Notes: a model not told the origin generated them from the letters alone. 64,000 bases of DNA from DASWID01 sp049682815 (GCA_049682815.1 JBAUII010000079.1:1-64000), one strand, 5' to 3'; shown: positions 9,245-18,513, counted from the stretch's first letter. Translations and numbers: made by a program.

Positions 9245-9458
9245 ATTGTTACTCCTGTTTCCACAACCGGATGTTTTTTGATTAAATAGTAATTAAATAT
9301 CCTGTTACTCTAAATATATCAAATTGTTACGTCATACATGTAACGGAAAAACCAATTATTAGACTATTAAATTGCTTGCTTAACATCGTTTACCCTTCTA
9401 ACTATATTATATCACTATCAACTGTGTCAATAGTTCTATGATTTCAGCCCTAAATGTT

Positions 9459-10865
9459 CTACTGCCCCTCCTTAACCTCGTTAGTCTTTGACCTGGCCAG
9501 CTTCAGGGTTCGATGTAGAAGAACCGTATATATTGGTTTTCCTCCTAAACCCTGGGCAACGATGGTAGCTGACATGCAAGTCAAGATAAGAGGCAGAATT
9601 TGTGAATAGTTTAGGGTGATCTCGACAGCCAATGCAATTCCTGTCAACGGAGCTCGAACAGTTGCAGAAAATAGCGCACCCATTCCGGCGACAGCGAAAA
9701 TTCCGGGATCTACGATATGACCTGGAAACCAATCATGTGCAAAATGACCAAACCATAAGCCGAACAGCGTTCCTAATGCAAGCATCGGGGTAAAAATGCC
9801 ACCGGGAGCTCCGGAACCGTAACTGAATACTGTGGTTCCAAATCTAGCTATAAACAGGACCAAGAGGGTCATTACTGGAAATGTATTCTGAATCGCTTTG
9901 GGTATTACATCATAACCTTCCCCTATTGTATTGGGAAAGAGCCATCCCAAAAGACCTATTATTGCACCAACAATAAGCCCTGTGAACATATATGACCAAC
10001 CGCGCAATCGTGAGAAGAAGTTAAGGGATACGATCAATAAGTGGTTAAAAAGATATCCAAAAATTCCAAAGATGGCTCCAAAAATAAGGAAAATCCAGAG
10101 AGAAGACAATGCCGGGGGTGGATATTGGGGAATCACAATGTCCGGTCCCTGACCCATTAGACTGCGAAGGACTATGTCGGACATTGCTGAAGCAATCATG
10201 ACGGACTGAAACGAGAGAAAGGTAAACTTAAACTGGGGTCGCATCTCCTCTATGACAAAAAGGATACCCGCCAAAGGCGCATTGAATGCAGCCGCAAGGC
10301 CAGCGCCGGCTCCCGCCGCTACCAATATATGCAGTTCATCCTTCGGCACCTTAAACAGGTCGCCGATCATCTTTCCTATATTACCACCCATCTGGATTGT
10401 TGGGCCTTCTCTACCGAGGACCATACCCCCTCCGAGCGCAAATATCCCTCCAATAAACTTTATCGGAAGAACACGTTTCCAACGCAGAGGCCTTTCCTCG
10501 TCCAACGCTCCTTCTATTTCTTGAACACCGCTTCCGCTGGTTTCCGGCGCAAACCTTCGAACAATAAACAGTGCAACATATACCATTACCGCTGATAATA
10601 AAATCGGGAGAGCCCAGGATACGAATTCATAGTTTTGAGCCCAGCCGATAAGCGATACCCTCCACTTTGTAATTGCGACCAATATGATTTGGAATACGGC
10701 ACCGACTAATCCAGCAAGGCTCCCAACCAGAAAAGCCCAAAAGAGAACAGGGGTATGCTTCTTTTCGGCCTCGAGGAATCTCGTTAAGGTTCCGATTTTA
10801 TAAGGTTGGGTAGATGAATCGTATGATAGTGACTGCGGAGATTCATTTTCAGGTTTGTCCGACAT
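9459..10865 (-). CDS. clcA: ClC-family chloride channel/antiporter (ClcA-like)
   Basis: A 468-aa ClC protein of the bacterial H+/Cl- exchanger type. Signature segments are present in order: GSGVQEIEGAL, then GREGPTIQMGG with the gating glutamate. Next is the stretch around FNAPLAGILFVIEEMRPQF, whose glutamates include the internal proton-transfer position of E. coli ClcA (E203). GSGAPGGIFTPML and GGKPIYTVLLHR, containing the central tyrosine, follow. Both key glutamates argue for exchange rather than a passive channel. The first selectivity motif reads GSGVQ rather than the GSGIP of E. coli. It is a single gene with no obvious partners. Confidence 0.93.
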   Translation of the reverse strand: MSDKPENESPQSLSYDSSTQPYKIGTLTRFLEAEKKHTPVLFWAFLVGSLAGLVGAVFQIILVAITKWRVSLIGWAQNYEFVSWALPILLSAVMVYVALFIVRRFAPETSGSGVQEIEGALDEERPLRWKRVLPIKFIGGIFALGGGMVLGREGPTIQMGGNIGKMIGDLFKVPKDELHILVAAGAGAGLAAAFNAPLAGILFVIEEMRPQFKFTFLSFQSVMIASAMSDIVLRSLMGQGPDIVIPQYPPPALSSLWIFLIFGAIFGIFGYLFNHLLIVSLNFFSRLRGWSYMFTGLIVGAIIGLLGWLFPNTIGEGYDVIPKAIQNTFPVMTLLVLFIARFGTTVFSYGSGAPGGIFTPMLALGTLFGLWFGHFAHDWFPGHIVDPGIFAVAGMGALFSATVRAPLTGIALAVEITLNYSQILPLILTCMSATIVAQGLGGKPIYTVLLHRTLKLARSKTNEVKEGQ

Positions 10866-11053
10866 GGGGATCCGCCAATCCTCCCTTCAAACCATTTAAG
10901 TATTAGATGGTTCAATAAGATAGTTGCAAAGTCACAATTTAAATTACCATTATATCTCGATTGTCGGCTGCAAGACAAGTGACTAATTGCAATGTTCACA
11001 TATAGTTACAAAGTCGTTAATCACTTATAAAAGGACAATAGATGAATCTATGA

Positions 11054-11542
11054 CTATAATAGTCCCAATTTTTCGATTATGGAATCGGCTATGACCTCGG
11101 GCTTCTTTGAAATATCAAAACTTATTACATCTTCAGGCTTCTCAAGTGTTTTCAATTGACTTTCAAGTAACTCAGTCCCGGCAAAATGTCCTTTGCGAGA
11201 AGTCAGCCGTTTTAGGATTGTATTCTTATCGCCCTTTAAATAAACAAATATTATCTTCTCTTTATTTTGTTTTAGATATTCACGATAAGAGTTCTTCAGA
11301 GCAGAACAGGCAATTATAGATGGTGTATTAAGATTCAAAGAAGAGACAACAAGTTCACGCACATTCCTAAGCCAGGGCCCCCTGTCTTCATCATTCAGTG
11401 GTACACCACTTCGCATCTTCTCTATGTTGCGTTTAGGATGGTAGTCGTCCGCGTCATAGAATTTCCATCCGAGCTTTTGAGCGAGCATTTTCCCGATGGT
11501 CGTTTTGCCGGTTCCTTCTACACCCATTATAATGACTACCAT
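11054..11542 (-). CDS. gntK: Gluconokinase (GntK type)
   Basis: Phosphorylates D-gluconate to 6-phosphogluconate. The protein is 162 aa. The P-loop GVEGTGKTT lies near the N-terminus, followed by the family block DADDYHPKRNIEKM and GVPLNDEDRGPWL, and CSALKNSYREYL. These blocks are diagnostic for thermoresistant gluconokinase. No gluconate permease or regulator is adjacent, so the source of gluconate is not shown. The start is followed directly by the hydrophobic P-loop strand (MVVIIMG), as usual. Confidence 0.92.
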   Translation of the reverse strand: MVVIIMGVEGTGKTTIGKMLAQKLGWKFYDADDYHPKRNIEKMRSGVPLNDEDRGPWLRNVRELVVSSLNLNTPSIIACSALKNSYREYLKQNKEKIIFVYLKGDKNTILKRLTSRKGHFAGTELLESQLKTLEKPEDVISFDISKKPEVIADSIIEKLGLL

Positions 11543-11665
11543 GTCACGTATCCCGAGACCGTTGTCTTGATCTCTAAACTCTCAATTTTGGCTGTCCTAT
11601 TGAAGAGCAAGTTTTTGCATTGGCGTTCAATTAGAAATCCGTTAACTTGACTGACTACGCGGATC

Positions 11666-12373
11666 TTATTTAGCTGTACCTGTCTCAATTACCATCATCA
11701 GAAGAAAACCGACAAAGAACATTGTTGTCGCAAGGGTGGTGTCTCTTTCTTTGTGGGCCTCGACCAATAATTCTTCAGTAACCAAATAAAGGAATGCAGA
11801 TGTTGCAAAGGCTAGGACCGATACCAAGGCCGCACCAGAGAGACCTTGCAGTAAAAGACCGCCTATTGCAGAACCAAGCACTACGCAAAACGCTAGCATA
11901 GTAGTTGTTGCTAATACTCTGCTCCTGATTACACCATCCCTTAACAGTGAAGACGAAACAGACAAACCCAATAACAGTAGCTCAATTGTTAGGGCGATTG
12001 TAATCATAATGCCTTGTTTTTCACCAATTCCGAAACTGACCCCTAACAATAGACCATCAACGAATATGTCGATGCCAGAGGCGAGTGCCAGACCGCCCGA
12101 ACTCCTTCCCCCGACTCGATCACCAGCACCTGTAAGTTTTTCTATTAACCTCTCCGCACCAATCATAAAAACTACGCCCAAGGAAAACCCCACAATCAAA
12201 GGAAAAATCCTCAGTTTCAGGACAAGCTCAGGCAAGATCTGTAAAGCAACCGCCGAAAAGACAACCCCAGCGGCAAAATGCTGAATCGTTACTCTAAAGC
12301 CCCGGCTTGGTTGTCGATAGGCAGAAATTATCCCGCCGGAAATAACGGCGATGACCGGAATCAGGGTAAACAT
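11666..12373 (-). CDS. ZIP-family metal permease-like membrane protein
   Basis: A polytopic membrane protein with about seven to eight hydrophobic segments. Family marks are HFAAGVVFSAVALQILPEL in the second segment, ASGIDIFVDGLLLGVSFG in the fourth (where ZIP transporters have the metal-binding helix), and TEELLVEAHKER before the last segments. I place the start at the ATG at 12373 (MFTLIPVIAV), with AAAAGG upstream, giving 235 aa that begin in a membrane helix. An upstream in-frame TTG at 12442 is less likely. The usual H-N-x-x-E of TM4 is replaced by D-x-F-x-D, so zinc may not be the substrate. Confidence 0.7.
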   Translation of the reverse strand: MFTLIPVIAVISGGIISAYRQPSRGFRVTIQHFAAGVVFSAVALQILPELVLKLRIFPLIVGFSLGVVFMIGAERLIEKLTGAGDRVGGRSSGGLALASGIDIFVDGLLLGVSFGIGEKQGIMITIALTIELLLLGLSVSSSLLRDGVIRSRVLATTTMLAFCVVLGSAIGGLLLQGLSGAALVSVLAFATSAFLYLVTEELLVEAHKERDTTLATTMFFVGFLLMMVIETGTAK

Positions 12374-12622
12374 TAAAACCTTTTCTAACGCTCTTTCCAA
12401 CACTATCTCCGGGGAGACTCCATTACGCAAAAATCGTAACAAATCTCGTATCCAGTCTTAATCACGGGTGGGTCTGATTTAAATTTGAACCCTTTTTCAA
12501 ATTTTTTCAGTCTAATCTTTAAAAAAATAAAATGTCAAGAGATTCTTATGTAACTTGAATTTCATCGTATTATAATTCCAACGTTACACTTTAGGAAAAG
12601 TTTTTTAGCAGCGCCTAACGTA

Positions 12623-14035
12623 ATGAATAGTAACAGATTTCTATCCGTAATTGTTTTTATGTGCTTAATTGGCTGCGGGGCCGAATACAAGGTTCCCGAT
12701 TTGAGGAATTTATATGCCCGATCGGCAAAGCAGTCACACAGATACAGTAATCCCGTGATTGTAATTCCAGGAATTCTAGGCTCCAAGCTAGTAAACGGGG
12801 AATCTGGTCAGGTGGTATGGGGTGCATTTGACGGTGGTTATGCCAATCCCGAAACGCCTGAGGGAGCGCGGCTTATCGCACTTCCGATGACCGAAGGCGC
12901 AAAGTTAGACGAGCTTAAAGATGGTGTGTACTCTGATGGGGCGCTTGATAGGGTAAAAGTTAGGGTGCTAGGACTTCCTCTTACCTTAAACGCATATGTA
13001 AATATATTGAGCGCTCTTGGTGCGGGTGGTTATCTTGACGATTCAATAACTTTGGAAGATATCGACTATGGCGCCGAGCACTTTACATGCTTTCAATTTG
13101 CTTATGATTGGAGGCTCGACAACGTCGAGAATGCCAAGCGTCTTCATGATTTTATTATCGAAAAGAGTGCCTACATTAAGGAGCAATTTAAAAAGCGATA
13201 CGGTATCGAGGATCATGAAGTTAAGTTTGACATAGTTGCACATTCGATGGGAGGACTCATTACGAGATACTACTTAATGTATGGCTCTGCTGACTTACCC
13301 GAAAATGGTTCTCGTCCTCAAGTCACGTGGGTAGGTGCACAATATGTTGATAAGGCTATTTTGATCGGAACCCCTAATGCAGGTTCTGTCGAAGCATTCG
13401 ATCAGCTTATCAAGGGTAAAGACCTGGGATTATTTTTACCAAGATACGAGCCAGCTATTCTCGGGACGATGCCATCGGTTTATCAATTACTCCCGAGAGT
13501 AAGACACAATTCAATAGTTGACGAAACTGGAGCGCCGCTGGATATCATGAATCCGGATATTTGGGAAAGGTATAGCTGGGGTCTTGCTAATCCGGGTCAG
13601 GACAAGGTCCTCATTGATCTTTTACCGGATGTGTCAGATCCTTCGGAAAGACGGGAAATAGCCATAGATCACCTAAAGAAATCCTTGGAACGCGCGCAAC
13701 AATTTCAAAATGCCATCGATAGCCCAGCTATTCCGCCTGATGGATTGAAACTCTATCTGATTGCCGGTGATGCGGTGCCCACCCATTCGAATATTACTTA
13801 TAATCGGGATACGGACGAATTAACGTATACTGGTACTGCTCCTGGCGATGGGACCGTTACTCGTTCCAGCGCCCTTTTGGACGAACGAATTGGAAATGAA
13901 TGGCAACCTACACTCAAGTCACCGATTTTATGGTCGAATGTGATGTTTCTTTTCACCGACCATCTAGGCATTACTAAGGATCCCGCTTTCACCGACAATA
14001 TACTTTTTTTGCTCTTGGAAAAGCCGAAGTCCTGA
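12623..14035 (+). CDS. LCAT-like lipoprotein lipase/acyltransferase
   Basis: A 470-aa alpha/beta hydrolase related to lecithin:cholesterol acyltransferase (PF02450). The N-terminus has a lipobox ending LIGCG, so it is a predicted lipoprotein. The family's early block PVIVIPGILGSKL is present (residues ~45-57). The nucleophile serine is in AHSMGGLITRYY, a probable aspartate in GDGTVTRSSAL, and a probable histidine in FTDHLGI near the C-terminus. It is a single gene, preceded by a TATAAT at 12571-12576. The substrate is not evident; phospholipid or another ester is likely from the family. Confidence 0.82.
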   Translation: MNSNRFLSVIVFMCLIGCGAEYKVPDLRNLYARSAKQSHRYSNPVIVIPGILGSKLVNGESGQVVWGAFDGGYANPETPEGARLIALPMTEGAKLDELKDGVYSDGALDRVKVRVLGLPLTLNAYVNILSALGAGGYLDDSITLEDIDYGAEHFTCFQFAYDWRLDNVENAKRLHDFIIEKSAYIKEQFKKRYGIEDHEVKFDIVAHSMGGLITRYYLMYGSADLPENGSRPQVTWVGAQYVDKAILIGTPNAGSVEAFDQLIKGKDLGLFLPRYEPAILGTMPSVYQLLPRVRHNSIVDETGAPLDIMNPDIWERYSWGLANPGQDKVLIDLLPDVSDPSERREIAIDHLKKSLERAQQFQNAIDSPAIPPDGLKLYLIAGDAVPTHSNITYNRDTDELTYTGTAPGDGTVTRSSALLDERIGNEWQPTLKSPILWSNVMFLFTDHLGITKDPAFTDNILFLLLEKPKS

Positions 14036-14213
14036 TTCAAAATCATTGTTCCAATCGTTAGACCTCAATCTTTATATTAGCATTGTCAAAGACAAGGATG
14101 AGACTAATGTGCATTATTCTTCAGTTATCAAGCTGCGAAGGTATAATACTTTCCCAATCTTGACTGTTTGGTAAGAATCTGGTCTACGTTAGAAAGGGAA
14201 AACATTATAATGG

Positions 14214-15182
14214 GTGAGAATGAACAAATTTAGGACATTAGAAGATATATTCAAAAACTCTAAGAGGGCTATACTAGTAGGTATAGGTGGTGGCGGAGAC
14301 ATTGTTGGGACGATTCCTACTGCCAAACTGTTAGAAAACTTCGGCGTTGAACATATTATGGGCGGACTTTCCTGGGAACGATCTGTTATAGATCCGGTTC
14401 CGGGTCCGAGGAGCTTCCATGAAACTCGAAATGCCAGGAAGATAAACGATACGGTTTGGTATACAAACCAAAAGACAACCACGAGCACTGGCGTGAAGTT
14501 CGCAGAGTCTAGGATAGCGGAATTCTACGGGAGAGAGACTTTGTTGGTTGACATTAACTGTGGTGCGGAAGAAGTTGTCAAGGGACTCTTAGATGCTGCT
14601 GATAAGTTAGATGCTGATTTGATCGTCGGGATTGACGTTGGTGGCGACGCGATTGCGTTTGGGAATGAGCCGGGGATTATGAGTCCACTCGCGGATGCAA
14701 TAATGACGGCCTCACTTTCGGAACTAGAAAAAAGAATGCATACGGTGATGGGAGTTTTTGGATTTGGTTGCGACGGGGAGCTCACCATGCCTGAATTGGA
14801 AAAATCAATTAGAAAAATAGCGAGGGAAGGTGGTCTTCTTGGAAGCTGGGGTATCACACATGATACACTGAAAGAGCTCGAGAAAATAGTCGAAATTGTG
14901 CCTACCGAAGCTAGCCGCCTGCCTGTAGAAGCTGCAAAGGGAATATTTGACAGGACTGCCATCCGAAGCGGCAGGCGAAGTGTGTCTCTATCGATTATTT
15001 CCACTATTACCTTCTATTTGTCGCCTAGTGTTGTCTTTGAGAAGATATCGAAACCAGCTAGGACCATCTCCGATTGTAGAAGTCTGGCTGAAGCAAACGA
15101 GGCCCTTCACAACCTAGGTCTCAAAACAGAACTCGATTACGAATTGGAGAGAATAAGCGCTGAGGCACGCTCAGAGCTATGA
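14214..15182 (+). CDS. DUF1152 family protein
   Basis: A 322-aa soluble protein. It begins with a nucleotide-binding-like strand and glycine-rich loop (LVGIGGGGDIVGTIP), then GGLSWERSVIDPVPGP, and contains LIVGIDVGGDA and VFGFGCDGELT. These blocks fit DUF1152, a family best known from archaea. The reaction is unknown; the fold suggests a Rossmann-type nucleotide or sugar-phosphate binding enzyme, which is inference. GTG at 14214 or ATG at 14220 could both be the start; AGAAAGGG is 14 nt upstream of the former. Its 3' end overlaps the convergent small gene by 6 bp. Confidence 0.72.
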   Translation: MRMNKFRTLEDIFKNSKRAILVGIGGGGDIVGTIPTAKLLENFGVEHIMGGLSWERSVIDPVPGPRSFHETRNARKINDTVWYTNQKTTTSTGVKFAESRIAEFYGRETLLVDINCGAEEVVKGLLDAADKLDADLIVGIDVGGDAIAFGNEPGIMSPLADAIMTASLSELEKRMHTVMGVFGFGCDGELTMPELEKSIRKIAREGGLLGSWGITHDTLKELEKIVEIVPTEASRLPVEAAKGIFDRTAIRSGRRSVSLSIISTITFYLSPSVVFEKISKPARTISDCRSLAEANEALHNLGLKTELDYELERISAEARSEL

Positions 15183-15458
15183 GTATCTATTAACAAAGAA
15201 AGTAGCGTAATAGCTGGGCCAGTCTGCACCCGGTGCCATCAGGGACATTTCTTTATCGACCGATACAATTAAGTAGATGAGTTCGCTCTTCGTGAAATGA
15301 GCATTTAGCAACCTTCCGAGTTTGTCCAGCAAATAATCCGCATACCAAAGAGGCCATTCAGGATCCGTGCCGTCGGTATTAATAAAAGCCTGGTGATGGG
15401 CCTTGCCGGCTTCTCGAAATAGGGCCTCAATTTTATATAGCAAATCCTCTTCATTCAT
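15177..15458 (-). CDS. Conserved small hypothetical protein (93 aa)
   Basis: A 93-aa soluble protein, convergent with the DUF1152 gene and overlapping it by 6 bp. It has two well-spaced sequence blocks: AHHQAFINTDGTDPEWPLWYA and, near the end, PGADWPSYYATFFVNRY. Both are rich in Trp, Pro and Asp, which suggests a real conserved domain rather than a chance frame. I have seen similar proteins annotated as hypothetical, but I cannot name a function. There is no signal peptide or membrane segment. Confidence 0.7.
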   Translation of the reverse strand: MNEEDLLYKIEALFREAGKAHHQAFINTDGTDPEWPLWYADYLLDKLGRLLNAHFTKSELIYLIVSVDKEMSLMAPGADWPSYYATFFVNRYS

Positions 15459-15891
15459 ATGATTATGCCTCCGAATAGCGTAAGCTCCTAGTTTTAGGGG
15501 TTTATCCCTCCGATGGTATTAAGTCCTTAATAATACTCGAACATTGGAAAATCGTCACAGATCAATCGGTCCATTCTGTTTCATAAAAAAGCGAACTAAA
15601 TCACTCGATGATTACGAATTCATAGTTTATTCAAAAGAGATTATCTGATAATCATAAGGGTCTTTGGAGCATGTTCAAAGGGTAGGCGAATTCACTTAGC
15701 GATTAACTGTGTTTAGGCTTTTCATTCATCTACAGGGGCATAAGAGTATGAATCATTTGCGTTTCTTTTCCTTTAAATCCAGAATGCCAGTTAATAAGCA
15801 TATGCGTAGATATTCAATCTGCATGCTTTGAATGTTCAATAATCATCGTGTAATTTAGGTTTACATTATTTTGCAATTGCGAAGAACAACC
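15459..15891. other. Intergenic stretch upstream of the phasin-like gene
   Basis: About 430 bp of AT-rich sequence without a supported gene. A 13-bp string, GATTACGAATTCA (15610-15622), recurs upstream of the superoxide dismutase gene (50920-50932). It may be chance or a shared site. Nothing else was recognised. Confidence 0.4.
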
Positions 15892-15951
15892 TTGACAATT
15901 CGTTAAGAGTTGTTATATTAGATTCAAAATAAATTGTTCAGGAGGTCGTAA
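15892..15951 (+). promoter_or_regulatory. Promoter and ribosome site of the phasin-like gene
   Basis: TTGACA at 15892-15897 and TATATT at 15914-15919 have a 16-bp spacer. A strong AGGAGGT ribosome site at 15940-15946 is 5 nt from the ATG. All three signals point to a well-expressed single gene. Confidence 0.75.
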
Positions 15952-16371
15952 ATGGTAGAGAAAAAGGAAACACAAAGACCGAAGGACGTTACGAATCCGG
16001 TAAAAGAGCTTACAGGTCTCGTGAAAGAAAGTTACCTGAATGGCTTTGAATTTTCCGTATCCCTCTGGGAAGAAAATGTCAAGTCTTTGAATACCCAGGT
16101 TGATTATCTGATCAATGCCGAAAAGGATTACGTAAAATCCTTGAAGGAATTCTATTCAAACCTGCCAAAGGAAGTTAATCCTTTTGGAAATGGGAATTCC
16201 AAGGCTTTAGATGAAGGAGTTGACCGTATCGTAGCTTTTCAGAAGGAATATATAAATGCTGTAAGAAACATGTCCGATAAGCTTACAAGGGAAACACGTG
16301 ATCTTACACATAAGAATGTTGAGAAGGCATTTTCGTTATTCGACGATTATTTAAACTCATTCAGAGTATAA
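15952..16371 (+). CDS. Phasin-like protein
   Basis: A 139-aa protein that appears almost wholly alpha-helical and amphipathic, with no cysteine, no signal peptide and no membrane segment. The pattern (short N-terminal tail, then NPVKELTGLVKESYLNG..., WEENVKSLNTQVDYL, and long helices to the end) resembles phasins, the small surface proteins of polyhydroxyalkanoate granules. A strong promoter and ribosome site fit an abundant protein. No PHA synthase or depolymerase is in the window, so the assignment rests on composition and pattern and is tentative. It could instead be another granule or stress-associated helical protein. Confidence 0.55.
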   Translation: MVEKKETQRPKDVTNPVKELTGLVKESYLNGFEFSVSLWEENVKSLNTQVDYLINAEKDYVKSLKEFYSNLPKEVNPFGNGNSKALDEGVDRIVAFQKEYINAVRNMSDKLTRETRDLTHKNVEKAFSLFDDYLNSFRV

Positions 16372-16408
16372 TCAGGATTCGGGAAATACCTTTAGGGATA
16401 AAAAGTGG

Positions 16409-16435
16409 CGTCTGCATCTCGCAGGCGAGTTATTT
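16409..16435 (+). terminator. Hairpin terminator after the phasin-like gene
   Basis: CGTCTGC (16409-16415) and GCAGGCG (16421-16427) form a 7-bp stem with one T-G wobble and a 5-nt loop. A T-rich tail follows to about 16435. It is 38 bp past the stop of the phasin-like gene and reads as a rho-independent terminator of moderate strength. Confidence 0.55.
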
Positions 16436-16537
16436 TGAGGTAAATCTTACAAAGATGCCAAAGTAGCCGAATGGATGTCGGCGCTACTGCCGTCCGGAAA
16501 TTATATAACTCTAATTGATTGGTATAATTGTAAACCC

Positions 16538-16888
16538 TTAGAGATTGATATTCAATCTTTTTAAGATAGATAGCATGGTGAAATACAATAAAACCATGAT
16601 CGCGCATGAGATTACGAGGCTTAAGTAGAAGTTAACTTTGGATTTCAGTAGAAGCGGCAGTACTAAGAAGAGCGGCAAGGAAGGGATTACCAGCCAAAAA
16701 ATACCGATAGAGAGTTCGGATACCTTTTCCACACTTTTTGTATCGATATAAAGCCATATAAAGGCAAGTATGGAAACTATGGGAAGAGAAGCCAATATCG
16801 CTCCGATTAGCGAACTTCTTTTGGAGATCTCTGATATCAATACAACCAATGTTGCCGTAATGAAAACCTTAACGATGTAATAGGCCAT
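16538..16888 (-). CDS. DUF3147 small membrane protein
   Basis: A 116-aa membrane protein with four predicted helices (about 4-20, 27-47, 58-82 and 87-108). Blocks characteristic of DUF3147 include SEISKRSSLIGAILASLP, followed by VSILAFIWLYIDT and IFWLVIPSLPLFLVLPLLL. The family has no known function that I can state. It is an isolated gene on the minus strand. Confidence 0.75.
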   Translation of the reverse strand: MAYYIVKVFITATLVVLISEISKRSSLIGAILASLPIVSILAFIWLYIDTKSVEKVSELSIGIFWLVIPSLPLFLVLPLLLKSKVNFYLSLVISCAIMVLLYFTMLSILKRLNINL

Positions 16889-17132
16889 TTAGTTAGTAGT
16901 TATTGTAACATCTAATAACCTAAAACAAGTAGGTGTTTGCAAATGGATTGTTACATTCAACAAATCCGGTGAGACATCATAAGCCGGTTTGTGCAATAAA
17001 ACATTTGGTTGACTATCTAACGCTTAACTTTGGCTTGGAATCCCAGAGCCACCGCCGGACCAACTGGGCCGGCACGAACAATCAGTATATGGCCATTCCT
17101 CGAGGTACTCATTTTTATTCCCACTACAAAAT

Positions 17133-17561
17133 CTACCAGCCAGCTACATTTTTATAGGCAATGACTTTAGCAGGTCTGATTCTAACCAACAGTTCGCCCG
17201 GTACGGCATTTCGCTTACCAAAGGCCTCGGCTTGATCGTCACCCATGTATCTCCCGCCAATACGGGTAGCCCAGTGCAACATTTCCTTCAGGTCGTCCGA
17301 AAAGCTAGCTGTTCCCTCAATTTGAACAAAGGCGTATGGCGGGGTTTGATCGTCCACTGTTAGACAAACCCTTGGATCACGCCTCATATTCTTTGCTTTA
17401 ACTGAATCTCCACCAGTCGTAAAAACTATATTCCCATTATCGAGATCAAACCAGATGGGAACTACATGCGGACTTCCATCCTTTTTCACAGTAGCGATTT
17501 TGCCTGTCTTCGTCCCTTGGATCAAAAATCTTTTATACTCAGCCTTCGTCATCTCTTTCAT
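17133..17561 (-). CDS. PPOX-class flavin/F420-dependent oxidoreductase family protein
   Basis: A 142-aa split-barrel protein of the pyridoxamine-phosphate-oxidase-like superfamily, closest in pattern to the Rv1155-type proteins (TIGR03618). Visible features are GKIATVKKDGSPHVVPIWF (cofactor-binding strand pair), KAKNMRRDPRVCLTVDD, and YAFVQIEGTA. The C-terminal LLVRIRPAKVIAYKNVAGW is typical. The cofactor may be FMN or F420; sequence reading cannot decide. AGGAGATCG lies upstream of the ATG. It is a stand-alone gene. Confidence 0.82.
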   Translation of the reverse strand: MKEMTKAEYKRFLIQGTKTGKIATVKKDGSPHVVPIWFDLDNGNIVFTTGGDSVKAKNMRRDPRVCLTVDDQTPPYAFVQIEGTASFSDDLKEMLHWATRIGGRYMGDDQAEAFGKRNAVPGELLVRIRPAKVIAYKNVAGW

Positions 17562-18052
17562 TTCACGATCTCCTTCCTAGGAATTGTTTGATAGTAAAAC
17601 CCGTCTTGATAATCTAAATTATGAATACATCAATTATTTATATACCATATGAGACTTACATATCGGGATTAAGCTATAAATAAAACGCTCGTGTGTTTTG
17701 TACATGGACTTGATTTCAGCCGGATAAACCCGGAAATATCTCTTCCTTCATTCTACGGTCATTTCTCGCATATTATTGATAGCTTCCTTAAGCAATCAGT
17801 AATAAATACTATTCAGACATTCCGTCATTAATTAGTATCAAAATTAATGTTAAGACCGAATTATATGGATTTAGAATCTTGGTAATATATCATGCAAGAC
17901 GGTTCAATTTTCTAATATTAGCTGTTTCGAGGAAGAATTTTGGACACTTCGATCACGTGTCTGGCCTTACGAGTGGTTTGCTGTGAACCTGTACCCGATG
18001 AATATTAAGGAGGAAATTTAACATCCCCGGGGAGGGGCTGAAAAGGTAAATA
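17562..18052. other. Intergenic stretch, no gene recognised
   Basis: About 490 bp without a supported gene. A strong ribosome-site-like AAGGAGG (18007-18013) is present but no usable frame follows it; the only frame across it is seven codons. Possibly a remnant leader. Confidence 0.35.
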
Positions 18053-18100
18053 CACTTAAGTTGACGGTAAGAGAATTAGCCTTTCCGTCAATCTTAAGTG
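18053..18100. terminator. Long near-perfect hairpin downstream of the RRM gene
   Basis: CACTTAAGTTGACGG (18053-18067) pairs with CCGTCAATCTTAAGTG (18085-18100) with a single bulged T, and the stem continues with AAG/CTT towards a 9-nt loop. It lies 53 bp past the stop of the minus-strand RRM gene. There is no long T run on either side, so it may be an RNA 3' stabiliser or a small repeat rather than a classical terminator. Confidence 0.55.
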
Positions 18101-18153
18101 GTTAGTTACGCGCAGCCCTGTTTGATATTTTTAAATCGATTGTAAGCAGATGA

Positions 18154-18513
18154 TTAGTATCTCCGGCTACCTCCTCTGCCTCCTCCTCCTCCCCCCTTGC
18201 CAAAGCCTCCTCTGCCTCCTCCTCCCTTGCCAAAGCCTCCTCTTCCTCCTCGGTCACCAACACGTTTTTCTGTGCGTGGGCGGGCTTCATTCACATTAAT
18301 TGCCCTTCCTTTCAGCTCTTTCCCATTTAGAGCACTGATAGCAGCTTGGGCCTCCTCCAGAGATGGCATCTCCACGAATCCAAATCCCTTTGATTCCCCA
18401 GTATACTTATCTTTTATGATGGAGGCGGACACGACCTGCCCAAATTCTTCGAAAGCCGACCGTAAGTCTTCTTCGCTGACCTCATATGATAAATTTCCCA
18501 CATAAATATTCAT
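18154..18513 (-). CDS. RRM-domain RNA-binding protein (Rbp type)
   Basis: A single RNA-recognition-motif protein, like the cold-inducible glycine-rich RNA-binding proteins of cyanobacteria and proteobacteria. RNP2 is IYVGNL at residues 3-8 and RNP1 is KGFGFVEM. The C-terminal tail (~40 aa) is Gly/Arg-rich with repeats of GGRGGFGKGGG, a flexible RNA-binding tail. The start at 18513 (MNIYVGNL) is set by AAGGAGAT 5 nt upstream; a longer in-frame start at 18531 would lie above that ribosome site. Length is 119 aa. The low-complexity tail comes from a CCTCCT-rich stretch on the plus strand. It probably binds mRNA and is often cold-regulated. Confidence 0.93.
   Translation of the reverse strand: MNIYVGNLSYEVSEEDLRSAFEEFGQVVSASIIKDKYTGESKGFGFVEMPSLEEAQAAISALNGKELKGRAINVNEARPRTEKRVGDRGGRGGFGKGGGGRGGFGKGGGGGGRGGSRRY

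Noticed and set aside
16933..17157. 74-codon plus-strand frame
   Set aside because: No ribosome site, odd composition, and no domain-like pattern; overlaps the end of the PPOX gene.
18001..18024. Ribosome-site-like AAGGAGG with a tiny frame
   Set aside because: Only seven codons and no conserved context; not reported as a gene.
18102..18290. Glu/Ala-rich minus-strand frame inside the RRM gene
   Set aside because: It is the alternate frame of the repetitive glycine-rich tail; composition is forced by the repeat.
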